The notes under the pieces are model-generated. The model ran no database searches. It worked only from the letters and a program-made list of their open reading frames with translations, and had not been told where the DNA came from. Positions 1-7,023 of a stretch of DNA of 13,879 nt are shown here, one piece after another; positions within the stretch are counted from its first letter, which is position 1; each line of letters opens with the position of its first letter. A program made the position numbers and the translations under genes. This DNA is from JAKZSU01 sp047517485 (GTDB lineage: Bacteria > Pseudomonadota > Alphaproteobacteria > UBA7887): the NCBI GenBank assembly GCA_047517485.1, contig JAKZSU010000238.1, positions 1 to 13,879 on the forward strand. Direction: 5' to 3'.

Positions 1-146
1 TAAGAGTATACTCACCCTGCGGTACGCGCGGCCAAGCGACCGCACTCCGTGTCCTCACGAAAGGCGCTCGATCCCATGACCTTTCCACATCGCGATCCGT
101 CCACACCCATTCTCGCGGACCTCAGTCCGACAGGCTGCTAGAAGTG
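1..146. other. window-edge region with no supported gene
   Basis: No reading frame here resembles a protein I recognise, and I see no tRNA or rRNA signature. The only structure is a 10-bp perfect palindrome at 4-13 (GAGTATACTC), which contains a -10-like TATACT on either strand. One plus frame is open from the edge to about 165, but it runs into the palindromic element and has no family-like features. The region lies downstream of ispE, so it is probably intergenic or the end of something outside the window. Confidence 0.4.
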
Positions 147-413
147 TTAGAGTCTTTCCGGGTTTAATTGAAGCAGATTGATGGGCCAAATTGGTTTTTC
201 GAGGTGGCGCGGCGCGACGGGCGATGCGGCGCATCGGCCGAGCGTCGCCAGCTGCGCGAAAAGCCAATTTGGCCCACCGCAGGCCACACTCCCGCGGCCC
301 CTGGCGTCGTTGCGCGGCTTCGCGTGCGCACCCACATCGCGCGGCACCGCGCGCCTGCCAGGGGCCGCGGGAGTGCGGTCAATCCGATTCAATTAAGCCC
401 GGAAAGACTCTAA
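147..413. repeat. MITE-like palindromic element with two internal hairpins
   Basis: The ends 147-181 and 379-413 are inverted repeats of 35 nt with 3 mismatches; both begin TTAGAGTCTTTCCGGG read inwards. Between them lie two independent hairpins. The first has arms 183-201 and 257-275 (19 nt, one mismatch, GGGCCAAATTGG...) and smaller nested stems such as CGATGC/GCATCG at 222-236. The second has perfect 19-nt arms at 287-305 and 357-375 (CACTCCCGCGGCCCCTGGC). A single strand would fold as a three-way junction. There is no transposase; the 81-codon frames that cross it on both strands are by-products of the symmetry. A TA dinucleotide sits at each tip (TA-GAGTC...GACTC-TA), as expected if a Tc1/IS630-type transposase moved it. 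This is inference. The right tip overlaps the ispE stop codon, and the long hairpins could also end ispE transcription. Confidence 0.75.
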
Positions 414-1270
414 AGCGTCGATCCGGCGGCGACCCACCAGCCGGAATGGGCCGCGCTTAATTCGGCAGCGGCCCGCGATGCCACGTCGGCAGACGAAAAT
501 AAGCCGAAGCACGTGGCGCCGCTGCCCGACATCCGGGCGAGCAGGCAGTCGGACTGACCGGTCAGCGACGCCAGCGTTGCGTCGATCGCCGGCTCCAGGC
601 GCCGCGCGATCGGCTCCAAATCGTTCTGTCGCGCGCTAAGGGCGGCCACCACGTCGCCGATCGAAGGCGAATGGAGATCAAGCGGCGGCGCCGCCGTGAA
701 CTCGCCGTCCCTGGCCGCGAAGACCGCCGCAGTCGAAAGCGCGCATCGCGGATTGACCAACACCAAATGCAGCTTCGGCCAGTTTGGCGGGGCCGGTTCG
801 AGCCGGTCGCCGATACCACGCATGACCGCCGGATTGGTATCGAGGCAGACCGGCACATCGGCCCCGAGACCGAGCGCCACTGCGAACAGCCTGTCTCGAT
901 CGAGCGGCGCGGCCCACAGTTGCATCAGTGCGCGCAGGGTTGCCGCCGCGTCCGCCGATCCGCCGCCGATACCCGCGGCGACAGGCAAATGCTTGCCGAG
1001 TTCGACCGCGGCGCGCGCTTCGATGCCGATCTCGGCGGCCAGGGCACGGGCCGCACGCAGCACCAAGTTATTGTCATGATCGAGATCGAGGTCGGCTTTG
1101 AATGGCCCGGTAATCTCGAGCGACAGCCGGTCGGCGACCGATACCGATACGCGATCGCCGATATCGACGAACATCACCAAACTGTCGAGCACATGATAGC
1201 CGTCCGGGCGGCGCCCGGTTACCTGCAAATATAGGTTCACCTTGGCGGCAGCGAATTCCTCGAAAGTCAC
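410..1270 (-). CDS. ispE: 4-diphosphocytidyl-2-C-methyl-D-erythritol kinase IspE
   Basis: This GHMP-family kinase phosphorylates the 2-hydroxyl of CDP-methylerythritol with ATP, in the cytoplasmic MEP pathway to isopentenyl diphosphate. The protein has 286 residues, the usual size. The N-terminal motif KVNLYLQVTGRRPDGYH (residues 10-26) contains the substrate-binding Lys10 and His26. The glycine-rich ATP loop is PVAAGIGGGSADAAA (96-110). The catalytic aspartate is Asp138 in LGADVPV, matching E. coli Asp141. A GHMP C-terminal motif, MSGSGATCFGLF, follows. The start is a GTG at 1270, 24 bp after the stop of the upstream TPR gene, so the two are probably co-transcribed; no strong Shine-Dalgarno sequence is visible. 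The stop codon (TAG on the minus strand, 410-412) lies inside the right tip of the palindromic element, but the protein end looks complete. Confidence 0.96.
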   Translation of the reverse strand: MTFEEFAAAKVNLYLQVTGRRPDGYHVLDSLVMFVDIGDRVSVSVADRLSLEITGPFKADLDLDHDNNLVLRAARALAAEIGIEARAAVELGKHLPVAAGIGGGSADAAATLRALMQLWAAPLDRDRLFAVALGLGADVPVCLDTNPAVMRGIGDRLEPAPPNWPKLHLVLVNPRCALSTAAVFAARDGEFTAAPPLDLHSPSIGDVVAALSARQNDLEPIARRLEPAIDATLASLTGQSDCLLARMSGSGATCFGLFSSADVASRAAAELSAAHSGWWVAAGSTL

Positions 1271-1294
1271 CGCTGGGGTCAGCGACGCGCGGCC

Positions 1295-3112
1295 TTACAA
1301 ATCCTCGAGTTCGATTAAGCCATCTTCGGATTGGTCCGGCAGTCCGTTTTCCAGCTTCTCGCCGATTGTTACCGCTTGCTCTTCTTCGGGATGGAACGAT
1401 AACGCGCGCTGCCACTGGAATCGCGCTTCGTCGCGACGGTCGACCCGCCATAATCCATCACCGAAATGGTCGAGAATAACCGGATCGCTGGGCCTCAACT
1501 CCGCGGCACGCTCGAGAAAACGCGCGGCTTCCTGGAATTCGCCCAGCCGGTACAACACCCATCCCAAACTGTCGACGATGTAGCCGTCGTTGGGACGCTG
1601 CTCGACCGCGGTTTCGATCATCGCCCGCGCGCGCGACAAATTCATCCCCATCTCGACCCAACTATAGCCGAGGTAATTGAGAACCAACGGCTGATCGGGC
1701 TCGAGTTCGAGCGCGCGCAGGAAATCGGTTTCGGCGCGATCCCATAATTTTGCCCGCTCCAGCGACATGCCGCGCGCGTAGAGCAAGGTCCAATGGCGTT
1801 TCTCGAGGGTCGGAATACGCGCGAACGCTTGATCATAGGCGTCGATCGCCTCGAGATAGCGCTCGTCGCGGCGAAACATGTCGGCCAGTGAAATCAGCGG
1901 ATCGGCACGGCCCGGCCGCTCAAGCGCCATGAGCCGGAATTCTTCGGCCGCATCGTCGATCCGCTCGAGCTCGGCCAAGGCATTCGCGGTGCGCAACCGT
2001 ACCGCCCATTTCAAGGCCGACTCGTCGTTCACTGACTGGTACGATTCCACCGCGTTGTCGAGGCGCGACTGTGAGGTCAGGATGTCCCCCAACAACATTT
2101 GCGCGACGTCGAAATCCGGACGCAACCCGAGCGCCATCTGCACATAAATCAGCGCCGGGCCGAACGCGTTCTCCTGATACAGCGAAATGGCCACGCCGTA
2201 GAAAGCTTCCGCCATGCCTTCGCCGCCATTGGCGACCAACGGCGGCGGCGGATCGCCGGCGTCGAGGCGTCGATACTGACTGTCGAGAAAAGTGGTGTCC
2301 GGGTTCTGATCGAGAAACCCGTCATAAATTGCCCGCGCCTCGTCGAGGCGGCCTTCCCGGTGATAGAAACCACCGGCGGCGGTCACCACGCGGTAGGAAC
2401 CGCCACGCAGCGCGCTGAGCGCGCCGGCATAGCCGTTCTCGGCGGCCGACTGGCGCGCGAAGATCTCGGCTATCAAGCCGGCGTGATAATCTCCAGCGCT
2501 GGCAAAGGACGAGGTCTCGGACAACGGCTCCAAAGCCACGATCGCCGCGTCGTAATTACCCTGCGCGGTCTCCGCCCAGGCGGCGATCAAGGGAATCAGA
2601 AAGCGAAACAGACCGCTCGTTGCGTCACCGTCGTCCGCCAACGGCACATTGGCCCAGTCCGCGTTTCGCGCCGCGACGACGCTCAGGGTCAAGCGGCCGA
2701 CCGGACTTTTCTCCTCAACCGCGATCAGCCGCGTGGCGAGACCGCCGGCGGTTTCCAAATCACGCTCCGAGAGCGCCGCCATCAAGGCATTGCCTAAAAT
2801 CTCCGGATTCTCGGGATCGTCCTCCAGGGCCCGCGAATAATAGCGCAGCGCCGCCTCGGTATCGTTTTCCAGCCGCGCGTGGCGGGCCGCGAGATACCCG
2901 CCGGCGCTGGAATTGGGCTCCGGAATGCCCTCCAAATCGGCTTGCGCGATCACCATTGGTGCCGGACCGACCGTTGGGTTCGGACGGTCATCCGCTGTCG
3001 CGCCGCTACACGCGGCGACACTCACCCCGGTCAATACAATCAAGACGCGGCGAAATCGAGTCGCGGTGGAGCGAGAACCTGGCCGATCAACGGCTGCGAG
3101 GATATCTGTCAT
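1295..3112 (-). CDS. TPR-repeat outer-membrane-type lipoprotein
   Basis: This 605-residue protein is built of tetratricopeptide repeats, helical scaffolds for protein-protein contacts. The N-terminus has a basic stretch (RFRRV, 20-23), a hydrophobic segment and a lipobox SVAAC ending at Cys35, so it is probably exported, lipidated and anchored in a membrane facing the periplasm. The clearest repeats are in the C-terminal half, from about residue 410 to 590, with typical spacing (for example YLGYSWVEMGMNLSRARAMI, then LGWVLYRLGEFQEAARFLERA, then HFGDGLWRVDRRDEARFQWQ). The middle part is more diverged helical repeat. It has no enzymatic motif. The ATG at 3112 is the only good start that keeps the signal peptide, though its n-region is long. 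It is first gene of a unit with ispE. A TPR gene next to ispE is, to my knowledge, common in alphaproteobacteria. The exact role is unknown; cell-envelope assembly is a guess. Confidence 0.88.
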   Translation of the reverse strand: MTDILAAVDRPGSRSTATRFRRVLIVLTGVSVAACSGATADDRPNPTVGPAPMVIAQADLEGIPEPNSSAGGYLAARHARLENDTEAALRYYSRALEDDPENPEILGNALMAALSERDLETAGGLATRLIAVEEKSPVGRLTLSVVAARNADWANVPLADDGDATSGLFRFLIPLIAAWAETAQGNYDAAIVALEPLSETSSFASAGDYHAGLIAEIFARQSAAENGYAGALSALRGGSYRVVTAAGGFYHREGRLDEARAIYDGFLDQNPDTTFLDSQYRRLDAGDPPPPLVANGGEGMAEAFYGVAISLYQENAFGPALIYVQMALGLRPDFDVAQMLLGDILTSQSRLDNAVESYQSVNDESALKWAVRLRTANALAELERIDDAAEEFRLMALERPGRADPLISLADMFRRDERYLEAIDAYDQAFARIPTLEKRHWTLLYARGMSLERAKLWDRAETDFLRALELEPDQPLVLNYLGYSWVEMGMNLSRARAMIETAVEQRPNDGYIVDSLGWVLYRLGEFQEAARFLERAAELRPSDPVILDHFGDGLWRVDRRDEARFQWQRALSFHPEEEQAVTIGEKLENGLPDQSEDGLIELEDL

Positions 3113-3163
3113 GTTGGCGCCAATGCTTGAGTTTGAGTCCTGATACGAACACCCCTGTAAAGG

Positions 3164-3191
3164 AGTTTAGACGTCTCGCCTTGCGATGCAA
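3164..3191 (-). promoter_or_regulatory. possible promoter of the TPR-ispE unit
   Basis: On the minus strand a -35-like TTGCAT (3191-3186) is followed after 16 bp by a -10-like TAAACT (3169-3164). Transcription would start near 3157 and leave a leader of about 45 nt before the TPR start at 3112. The hexamers match the sigma-70 consensus only in part, so this is a weak call. Confidence 0.3.
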
Positions 3192-3231
3192 TTGCTGTGA
3201 CGATCTTTCTTCCCCTGGACGCAAGTGTGTT

Positions 3232-3261
3232 GACCTTTTTTCGCGCTTGCCGCAAAAGGTC
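3232..3261. repeat. 8-bp inverted repeat in the divergent intergenic region
   Basis: GACCTTTT (3232-3239) and AAAAGGTC (3254-3261) are perfect inverted arms. Inside them GCG/CGC can pair around a 5-nt loop. The repeat lies between the divergently transcribed TPR gene and the 63-residue protein gene. It could be an operator or a hairpin in the leader; neither is shown. The rest of 3113-3358 contains only short palindromes (AGACGTCT at 3169-3176, GCAATTGC at 3188-3195) and no gene. Confidence 0.35.
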
Positions 3262-3358
3262 GCTCCCAGTACCTGACGTGGCGAAGCCCCACGGCGCGGA
3301 CACCATACGCGCGCTAATGGCCTAAGACGATATTTTGTCGTCGGGAGACAGTGAAAAC

Positions 3359-3550
3359 ATGACCAGCAAGAATAATCCGGCGCGGCGTGCCGGTCGATCG
3401 AACGAGAAAGAGTACGACGGCAAGAAGATCAAGCCGGTGCTCTATGTCGGCAGTTTCGTCGGCCACAGCAAATATGTCGCCGCCCAAGACGAGGGCGGGA
3501 AAATGATTGTCGACGCCGCCGGCAAGCCGATCCCGTTCAGCCAATTGTAA
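3359..3550 (+). CDS. 63-residue conserved-looking hypothetical protein
   Basis: This short basic protein begins MTSKNNPARRAGRSNEKEYD and continues with a segment KKIKPVLYVG, a GH(S)KYVAAQ stretch and an end GKPIPFSQL. The start at 3359 is preceded by GGGAG at 3343-3347, a good ribosome site about 11 nt away; a TTG eight codons upstream (3335) is less likely because it would lie on top of that site. There is no signal peptide, membrane segment or cysteine. The charged start followed by an alternating beta-like segment suggests a small folded domain, but I do not recognise a named family. The stop is 6 bp before the uracil-DNA glycosylase start, so the two are probably translated from one mRNA. 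The function is unknown. The ribosome site, the codon pattern and the tight spacing make it a real gene rather than a chance frame. Confidence 0.75.
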   Translation: MTSKNNPARRAGRSNEKEYDGKKIKPVLYVGSFVGHSKYVAAQDEGGKMIVDAAGKPIPFSQL

Positions 3551-3556
3551 CCGTCG

Positions 3557-4366
3557 ATGGCCGGCGACGCACGCGAGGCGCTGCGCTGGCTGACCGATTG
3601 CGGCGTCGACGAAACCATAGACGAGACGCCGCGTAACCGGTTTACCGCGCCGACGGCGCCGGAGCAAAGCGAAACCCGCTCCCCCGAGTCGCCACCCATG
3701 CCGCCCGATCGCCGATCGGACGGCGGCGCCGCAAATCCGGTGTCGCTGGCCTCGACCGCGTTGCTGATCGCGCAGGCCAAGGCGTGCGCGGGAGCGGCAT
3801 CGTCGGTCGAGGAACTCGCCAATGCGGTGGCGAGTTTCGAAGGGTGCGCGCTGCGCAAGACCGCAAAGAACACCGTGTTCGCCGACGGCAATCCCGCCGC
3901 CGACCTGATGCTCGTCGGCGAGGCGCCGGGCGCCGAGGAAGACCGCCGCGGATTGCCGTTTGTCGGTGCCGCCGGTCATCTCCTCGACCGCATGTTGGCG
4001 GCGATCGATCGCGACCGGACCTCGACCTACATCAGCAACCTTCTGTTTTGGCGCCCGCCCGGCAATCGCAATCCGACGCTCGAGGAGATCGCCCTCTGCC
4101 GGCCTTTCGTGGAACGCCATATCGCGCTGGTGGCGCCGCGCGTCCTGGTCTGCGTCGGCGGCGTTTCCGCCAAGACCCTGCTCGACCGGAGCGAGGGCAT
4201 CACCCGGCTGCGCGGGCGCTGGTACGAGGTGCGACCGGAGGGAGCCGACCGGCCGATCACCACGACCGCGATCTATCACCCGGCGTATTTGCTCCGCCAA
4301 CCGGCCCAGAAACGCCACGCCTGGCACGACCTGCGGGCCATCCGCGCCAAACTCGAGATCTCCTAA
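3557..4366 (+). CDS. family 4 (SPO1-pol-related) uracil-DNA glycosylase
   Basis: This enzyme removes uracil from DNA to start base excision repair. Residues 1-80 are a variable, Pro/Ala-rich leader, as in several alphaproteobacterial homologues. The catalytic core runs from about 88 to 265. Motif 1 is GEAPGAEEDRRG (121-132), followed by PFVG with the uracil-stacking Phe135. The conserved Asn161 is in YISNLLFWRPPGNR, and the motif containing His241 is HPAYLLRQP (241-249). Thermophilic family members hold a 4Fe-4S cluster with four Cys. Here only Cys97 and Cys181 remain at those places; the other two positions are Phe94 and Trp165 (FEGC and FWRPP). I recall Trp at the latter place in other alphaproteobacteria, so it is probably a clade trait, but the cluster is likely lost or altered. 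The start ATG is 6 bp after the small upstream gene, with no clear ribosome site, which suggests coupled translation. Confidence 0.93.
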   Translation: MAGDAREALRWLTDCGVDETIDETPRNRFTAPTAPEQSETRSPESPPMPPDRRSDGGAANPVSLASTALLIAQAKACAGAASSVEELANAVASFEGCALRKTAKNTVFADGNPAADLMLVGEAPGAEEDRRGLPFVGAAGHLLDRMLAAIDRDRTSTYISNLLFWRPPGNRNPTLEEIALCRPFVERHIALVAPRVLVCVGGVSAKTLLDRSEGITRLRGRWYEVRPEGADRPITTTAIYHPAYLLRQPAQKRHAWHDLRAIRAKLEIS

Positions 4367-4503
4367 GACCGCGGCGCGCCATGGCCAAGGACAAGGCCCT
4401 GTAAAGTTTGTTTTTTACTTGAGAAAATCATATTAACTCGCTGATTCTACTAAGATCACCGATAGTACCGGGTTCGTAACGACTTGCGCTCGATTTTCCA
4501 AGG

Positions 4504-4554
4504 TTGCCTCAAAGCCCGGAATTTCGTATTTATGGTCCCCTATTTTATTATAAT
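4504..4554 (+). promoter_or_regulatory. probable promoter region of the lytic transglycosylase gene
   Basis: The gap 4367-4571 is clearly more AT-rich than its surroundings, especially 4405-4571. A -35-like TTGCCT (4504-4509) is separated by 17 bp from a -10-like TATTTA (4527-4532). A perfect TATAAT also occurs at 4549-4554, but no good -35 lies the right distance before it. Either would start transcription shortly before the gene at 4572. The T-run near 4407-4417 follows a weak GGCC/GGCC hairpin (4383-4398) and could act as a poor terminator of the upstream gene. Confidence 0.4.
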
Positions 4555-4571
4555 TTTAGACAATTTCGGGA

Positions 4572-6470
4572 ATGTTCAACGTGCCCGTTGGTTACAAGAA
4601 ACATATTACGGGGCTGATCGCGCTACTCGGTACGTTCTTGGTGGCCACTGTTGTGGTCGCGGTCGCGGCAAACGCGGCCGACCTATCCGGTTTCGCTGCT
4701 GAATTCCGTACATCGTACCAGCCCGGCGCGGCCCGCGTCGCCGCGGATCCTGGCGTGGACGGCGTTCGCGTGAACCCCGCGGCCCGAATTCCCGACGTGC
4801 TCAGCGTCGCCGATGCCGATCGTTATCGGCAAATCTTCGTCGCCCAGATCGCCGGTGACTGGGATGCCGCCCACGCGCTGATCGCCGCCCTGGACGATCG
4901 AATTCTCATCGGCCATGTGCTCAAGCAGCGTTACATGCACCCGACCGCGTATCGCTCGAGCTATGACGAATTGCATGCCTGGCTGGGCACCAATGGCGAT
5001 CATCCGGGCGCCCTTCGGGTCTATCGATTGGCGCATAAGAAGCGGCCCGAGGGCGCGGCGGCGCCGAGTCGGCCGGAAACCGGTTTTTTGCGCGGCCGGG
5101 GTGAGTATGGTGTCGCCGTCGCGGCGCCGCATCCAGCGCTCAAATTGTCCAGCGAGCGGCGGCGGACGGTAAACCAGTTGTCCGCCAAGGTCCGTCGGCT
5201 GGTGACCAAGGGCAAGGCCGGACAAGCGCGCGACGTGCTGTCACGCCAGGACTTGCGGGACGGATTGAGCGCGGCTGAATATGATTCGATGCGGGCAATG
5301 GTGGCACGCGGCTATTTCGCCGCCGGCGACGACCAAGAAGCGTTGCGCCTGGCGGAACGCGCGGTCGGCCGGTCGGGCGTGAACGTGCCCGAGGGACTTT
5401 GGACGGCGGGGCTCGCGGCGTGGCGACTCGGTGAATTCGAGCGCGCGGCGGGCCATTTCAGCACCTTGGCGCGCTCGGGCTCGGTGGACCGAGATTTGGT
5501 TGCCGGTGGTGCGTATTGGGCCGCGCGCGCCTATGGCATGCTTCGCGAGCCGCTATTGATCAACGAGATGCTGCGCATCGCTGCCGCGCATCCGCGCAGT
5601 ATTTACGGCTTACTGTCGCTGCGTTCGCTGTTCGACAAGCCGGACCTCGATTGGGCGCCGGCACCCCTGTCGACCAAGGCGTTGGCGACTTTGATCGCCG
5701 CGCCAGCGGTGCGGCGGGCCATCGCCTTGGCCCAGGTCGGCCAGCACGCGGTCGCCGAGGATGAACTGCGCAAACTGTACCCCCGCCTCGACCGTGACAT
5801 GAGCGTCTCGTTGCTGGCGGTGGCCGAAAAACTGTCGCTCCCCAGTCTCGAGATCCGGCTCGGAAGCCAACTCGCCCTCGAGGGCGCGCGCGATAGCGCC
5901 CGTTCGCTCTACCCGGTGCCGGACTGGACGCCGCATGACAGTCTGGGCGTCGACCGGGCGCTTATTCTGGCGCTGGTGCGTCAGGAATCGGTATTCGAGG
6001 CCGAGGCCAAGAGCCCGTCCGGGGCGCGCGGCCTGATGCAATTGATGCCGCGCACGGCGACCTTCATCGACGGCAAGCGGCGCTATCGCGGCAGCGGCGC
6101 CGACGAACTCTATACCCCCGAGCTCAATTTGAAGCTCGGACTGAAATATGTCCGTTACCTGCTTGACCGTCCCAACGTCGAAGGCAACCTGGTGTTCATG
6201 ATGGCCGCCTACAATGCCGGCCCGGGACGCCTTGGCGAATGGCTGAAGCGGATCGATCTGCGGCAAGACCCGCTGCTGTTCATCGAAAGCCTGCCGGCGC
6301 GCGAGACGCGCCGCTATATTCGCCGCGTGTTGAGCAATCTGTGGCTCTATCGCCTTCGGCTCGACCAACCGGTGCCGAGCCTCGAGCAGATCGCCGCCGG
6401 CCGTTGGCCGATCTATGTCGCGCTCGACAGCGACGGCGATCAGCTTGCAGAGGCGTCACTCGGACGCTAA
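4572..6470 (+). CDS. slt: soluble lytic murein transglycosylase (Slt family)
   Basis: This periplasmic enzyme cleaves the MurNAc-GlcNAc bond of peptidoglycan without water, leaving 1,6-anhydro-MurNAc ends. A signal peptide with a basic start (YKKH), a hydrophobic core and an ANA-AD cleavage site after residue 35 is visible. Residues about 40-440 form a long alpha-helical region like the superhelical ring of E. coli Slt70. The catalytic SLT domain lies at about 455-610: ALVRQESVFEAEAKSPSGA carries the catalytic Glu472, followed by GLMQLMPRTA and, further on, MMAAYNAGPGRLGEW. The length of 632 is typical. The start ATG at 4572 has GGGA directly against it; a GTG at 4581 would have GGGAA at better spacing and still keep the signal peptide, so the first three residues are uncertain. 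moaB follows after 10 bp and is probably on the same mRNA. Confidence 0.95.
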   Translation: MFNVPVGYKKHITGLIALLGTFLVATVVVAVAANAADLSGFAAEFRTSYQPGAARVAADPGVDGVRVNPAARIPDVLSVADADRYRQIFVAQIAGDWDAAHALIAALDDRILIGHVLKQRYMHPTAYRSSYDELHAWLGTNGDHPGALRVYRLAHKKRPEGAAAPSRPETGFLRGRGEYGVAVAAPHPALKLSSERRRTVNQLSAKVRRLVTKGKAGQARDVLSRQDLRDGLSAAEYDSMRAMVARGYFAAGDDQEALRLAERAVGRSGVNVPEGLWTAGLAAWRLGEFERAAGHFSTLARSGSVDRDLVAGGAYWAARAYGMLREPLLINEMLRIAAAHPRSIYGLLSLRSLFDKPDLDWAPAPLSTKALATLIAAPAVRRAIALAQVGQHAVAEDELRKLYPRLDRDMSVSLLAVAEKLSLPSLEIRLGSQLALEGARDSARSLYPVPDWTPHDSLGVDRALILALVRQESVFEAEAKSPSGARGLMQLMPRTATFIDGKRRYRGSGADELYTPELNLKLGLKYVRYLLDRPNVEGNLVFMMAAYNAGPGRLGEWLKRIDLRQDPLLFIESLPARETRRYIRRVLSNLWLYRLRLDQPVPSLEQIAAGRWPIYVALDSDGDQLAEASLGR

Positions 6471-6480
6471 ATAGTCCGTC

Positions 6481-7023
6481 ATGGCTGGTATCGACGAAAA
6501 TCGAAAATTTCTACCGGTGAACATCGCCGTAATGACCGTGTCCGACAGCCGGACCGCGGCGGATGACAAATCGGGACAGATTCTGGCCGACCGGATCGTC
6601 GGCGCCGGACACGTGCTTGCCGGTCGAACAATCGTCGTCGACGACGTGCCGGCCATCGTCGCGCAACTCAAGACCTGGATCGAGGACCCGGAGATCGACG
6701 CGGTTATCGCCACCGGCGGAACCGGTGTCACCGGCCGCGACGTGACCCCCGAGGCCTTCGAATCGGTCTACGAGAAAAGCGTTCCCGGGTTCGGCGAGCT
6801 GTTCCGGATGATCTCGTTCCAGAAGATCAAGACGTCGACCATTCAGTCGCGCGCCACCGCGGGCGTCGCCGGCGGCACCTACTTGTTCGCGGTGCCTGGC
6901 TCGCCCGGCGCCTGCAAGGATGCCTGGGACGATATTCTCGTGTTCCAGCTCGATATCCGCCATATGCCGTGCAATTTCGTCGAACTGATGCCGCGGCTAC
7001 GCGAACACGAAAACCAAAACTAG
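6481..7023 (+). CDS. moaB: molybdenum cofactor biosynthesis protein MoaB (MoaB/MogA-type molybdopterin adenylyltransferase fold)
   Basis: MoaB/Mog proteins bind molybdopterin and, where active, adenylate it with ATP before molybdenum insertion. The 180-residue sequence has the family pattern throughout: NIAVMTVSDSRTAADDKSG near the N-terminus (residues 14-32), the central IATGGTGVTGRDVTPEAF with its molybdopterin-binding glycines, GFGELFRMISF, STIQSRATAG, and VPGSPGACKDAWDDIL, ending with an HMPCNF motif. It is cytoplasmic, with no signal peptide. The start ATG lies 10 bp after slt and lacks a clear ribosome site. Its TAG stop shares the four bases CTAG (7020-7023) with the stop codon of the gene facing it. 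No other molybdenum cofactor gene is in the window. Whether it is catalytically MogA-like or accessory cannot be told from the sequence. Confidence 0.94.
   Translation: MAGIDENRKFLPVNIAVMTVSDSRTAADDKSGQILADRIVGAGHVLAGRTIVVDDVPAIVAQLKTWIEDPEIDAVIATGGTGVTGRDVTPEAFESVYEKSVPGFGELFRMISFQKIKTSTIQSRATAGVAGGTYLFAVPGSPGACKDAWDDILVFQLDIRHMPCNFVELMPRLREHENQN

Noticed and set aside
4..13. GAGTATACTC resembling GTATACTC near 13697 as a shared repeat at the two ends of the window
   Set aside because: The likeness is only about eight bases plus a loose CTGCGG and is explained by both being -10-like sequences.
60..146. Possible tRNA-like stretch near the left edge
   Set aside because: No acceptor stem pairing, T-loop sequence or anticodon arm could be assembled on either strand.
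147..413. Pair of 81-codon frames on both strands of the palindromic element, both ending PERL
   Set aside because: Their equal length and shared ends follow from the inverted repeat symmetry, not from coding.
3314..4327. 337-codon open frame on the minus strand over the glycosylase gene
   Set aside because: Antisense to a confident family 4 uracil-DNA glycosylase; the composition is typical of a shadow frame.
4381..4404. Seven-codon frame MAKDKAL as a leader peptide
   Set aside because: No ribosome site, no regulatory codon run and no attenuator-like hairpin pair; kept only as a weak observation.
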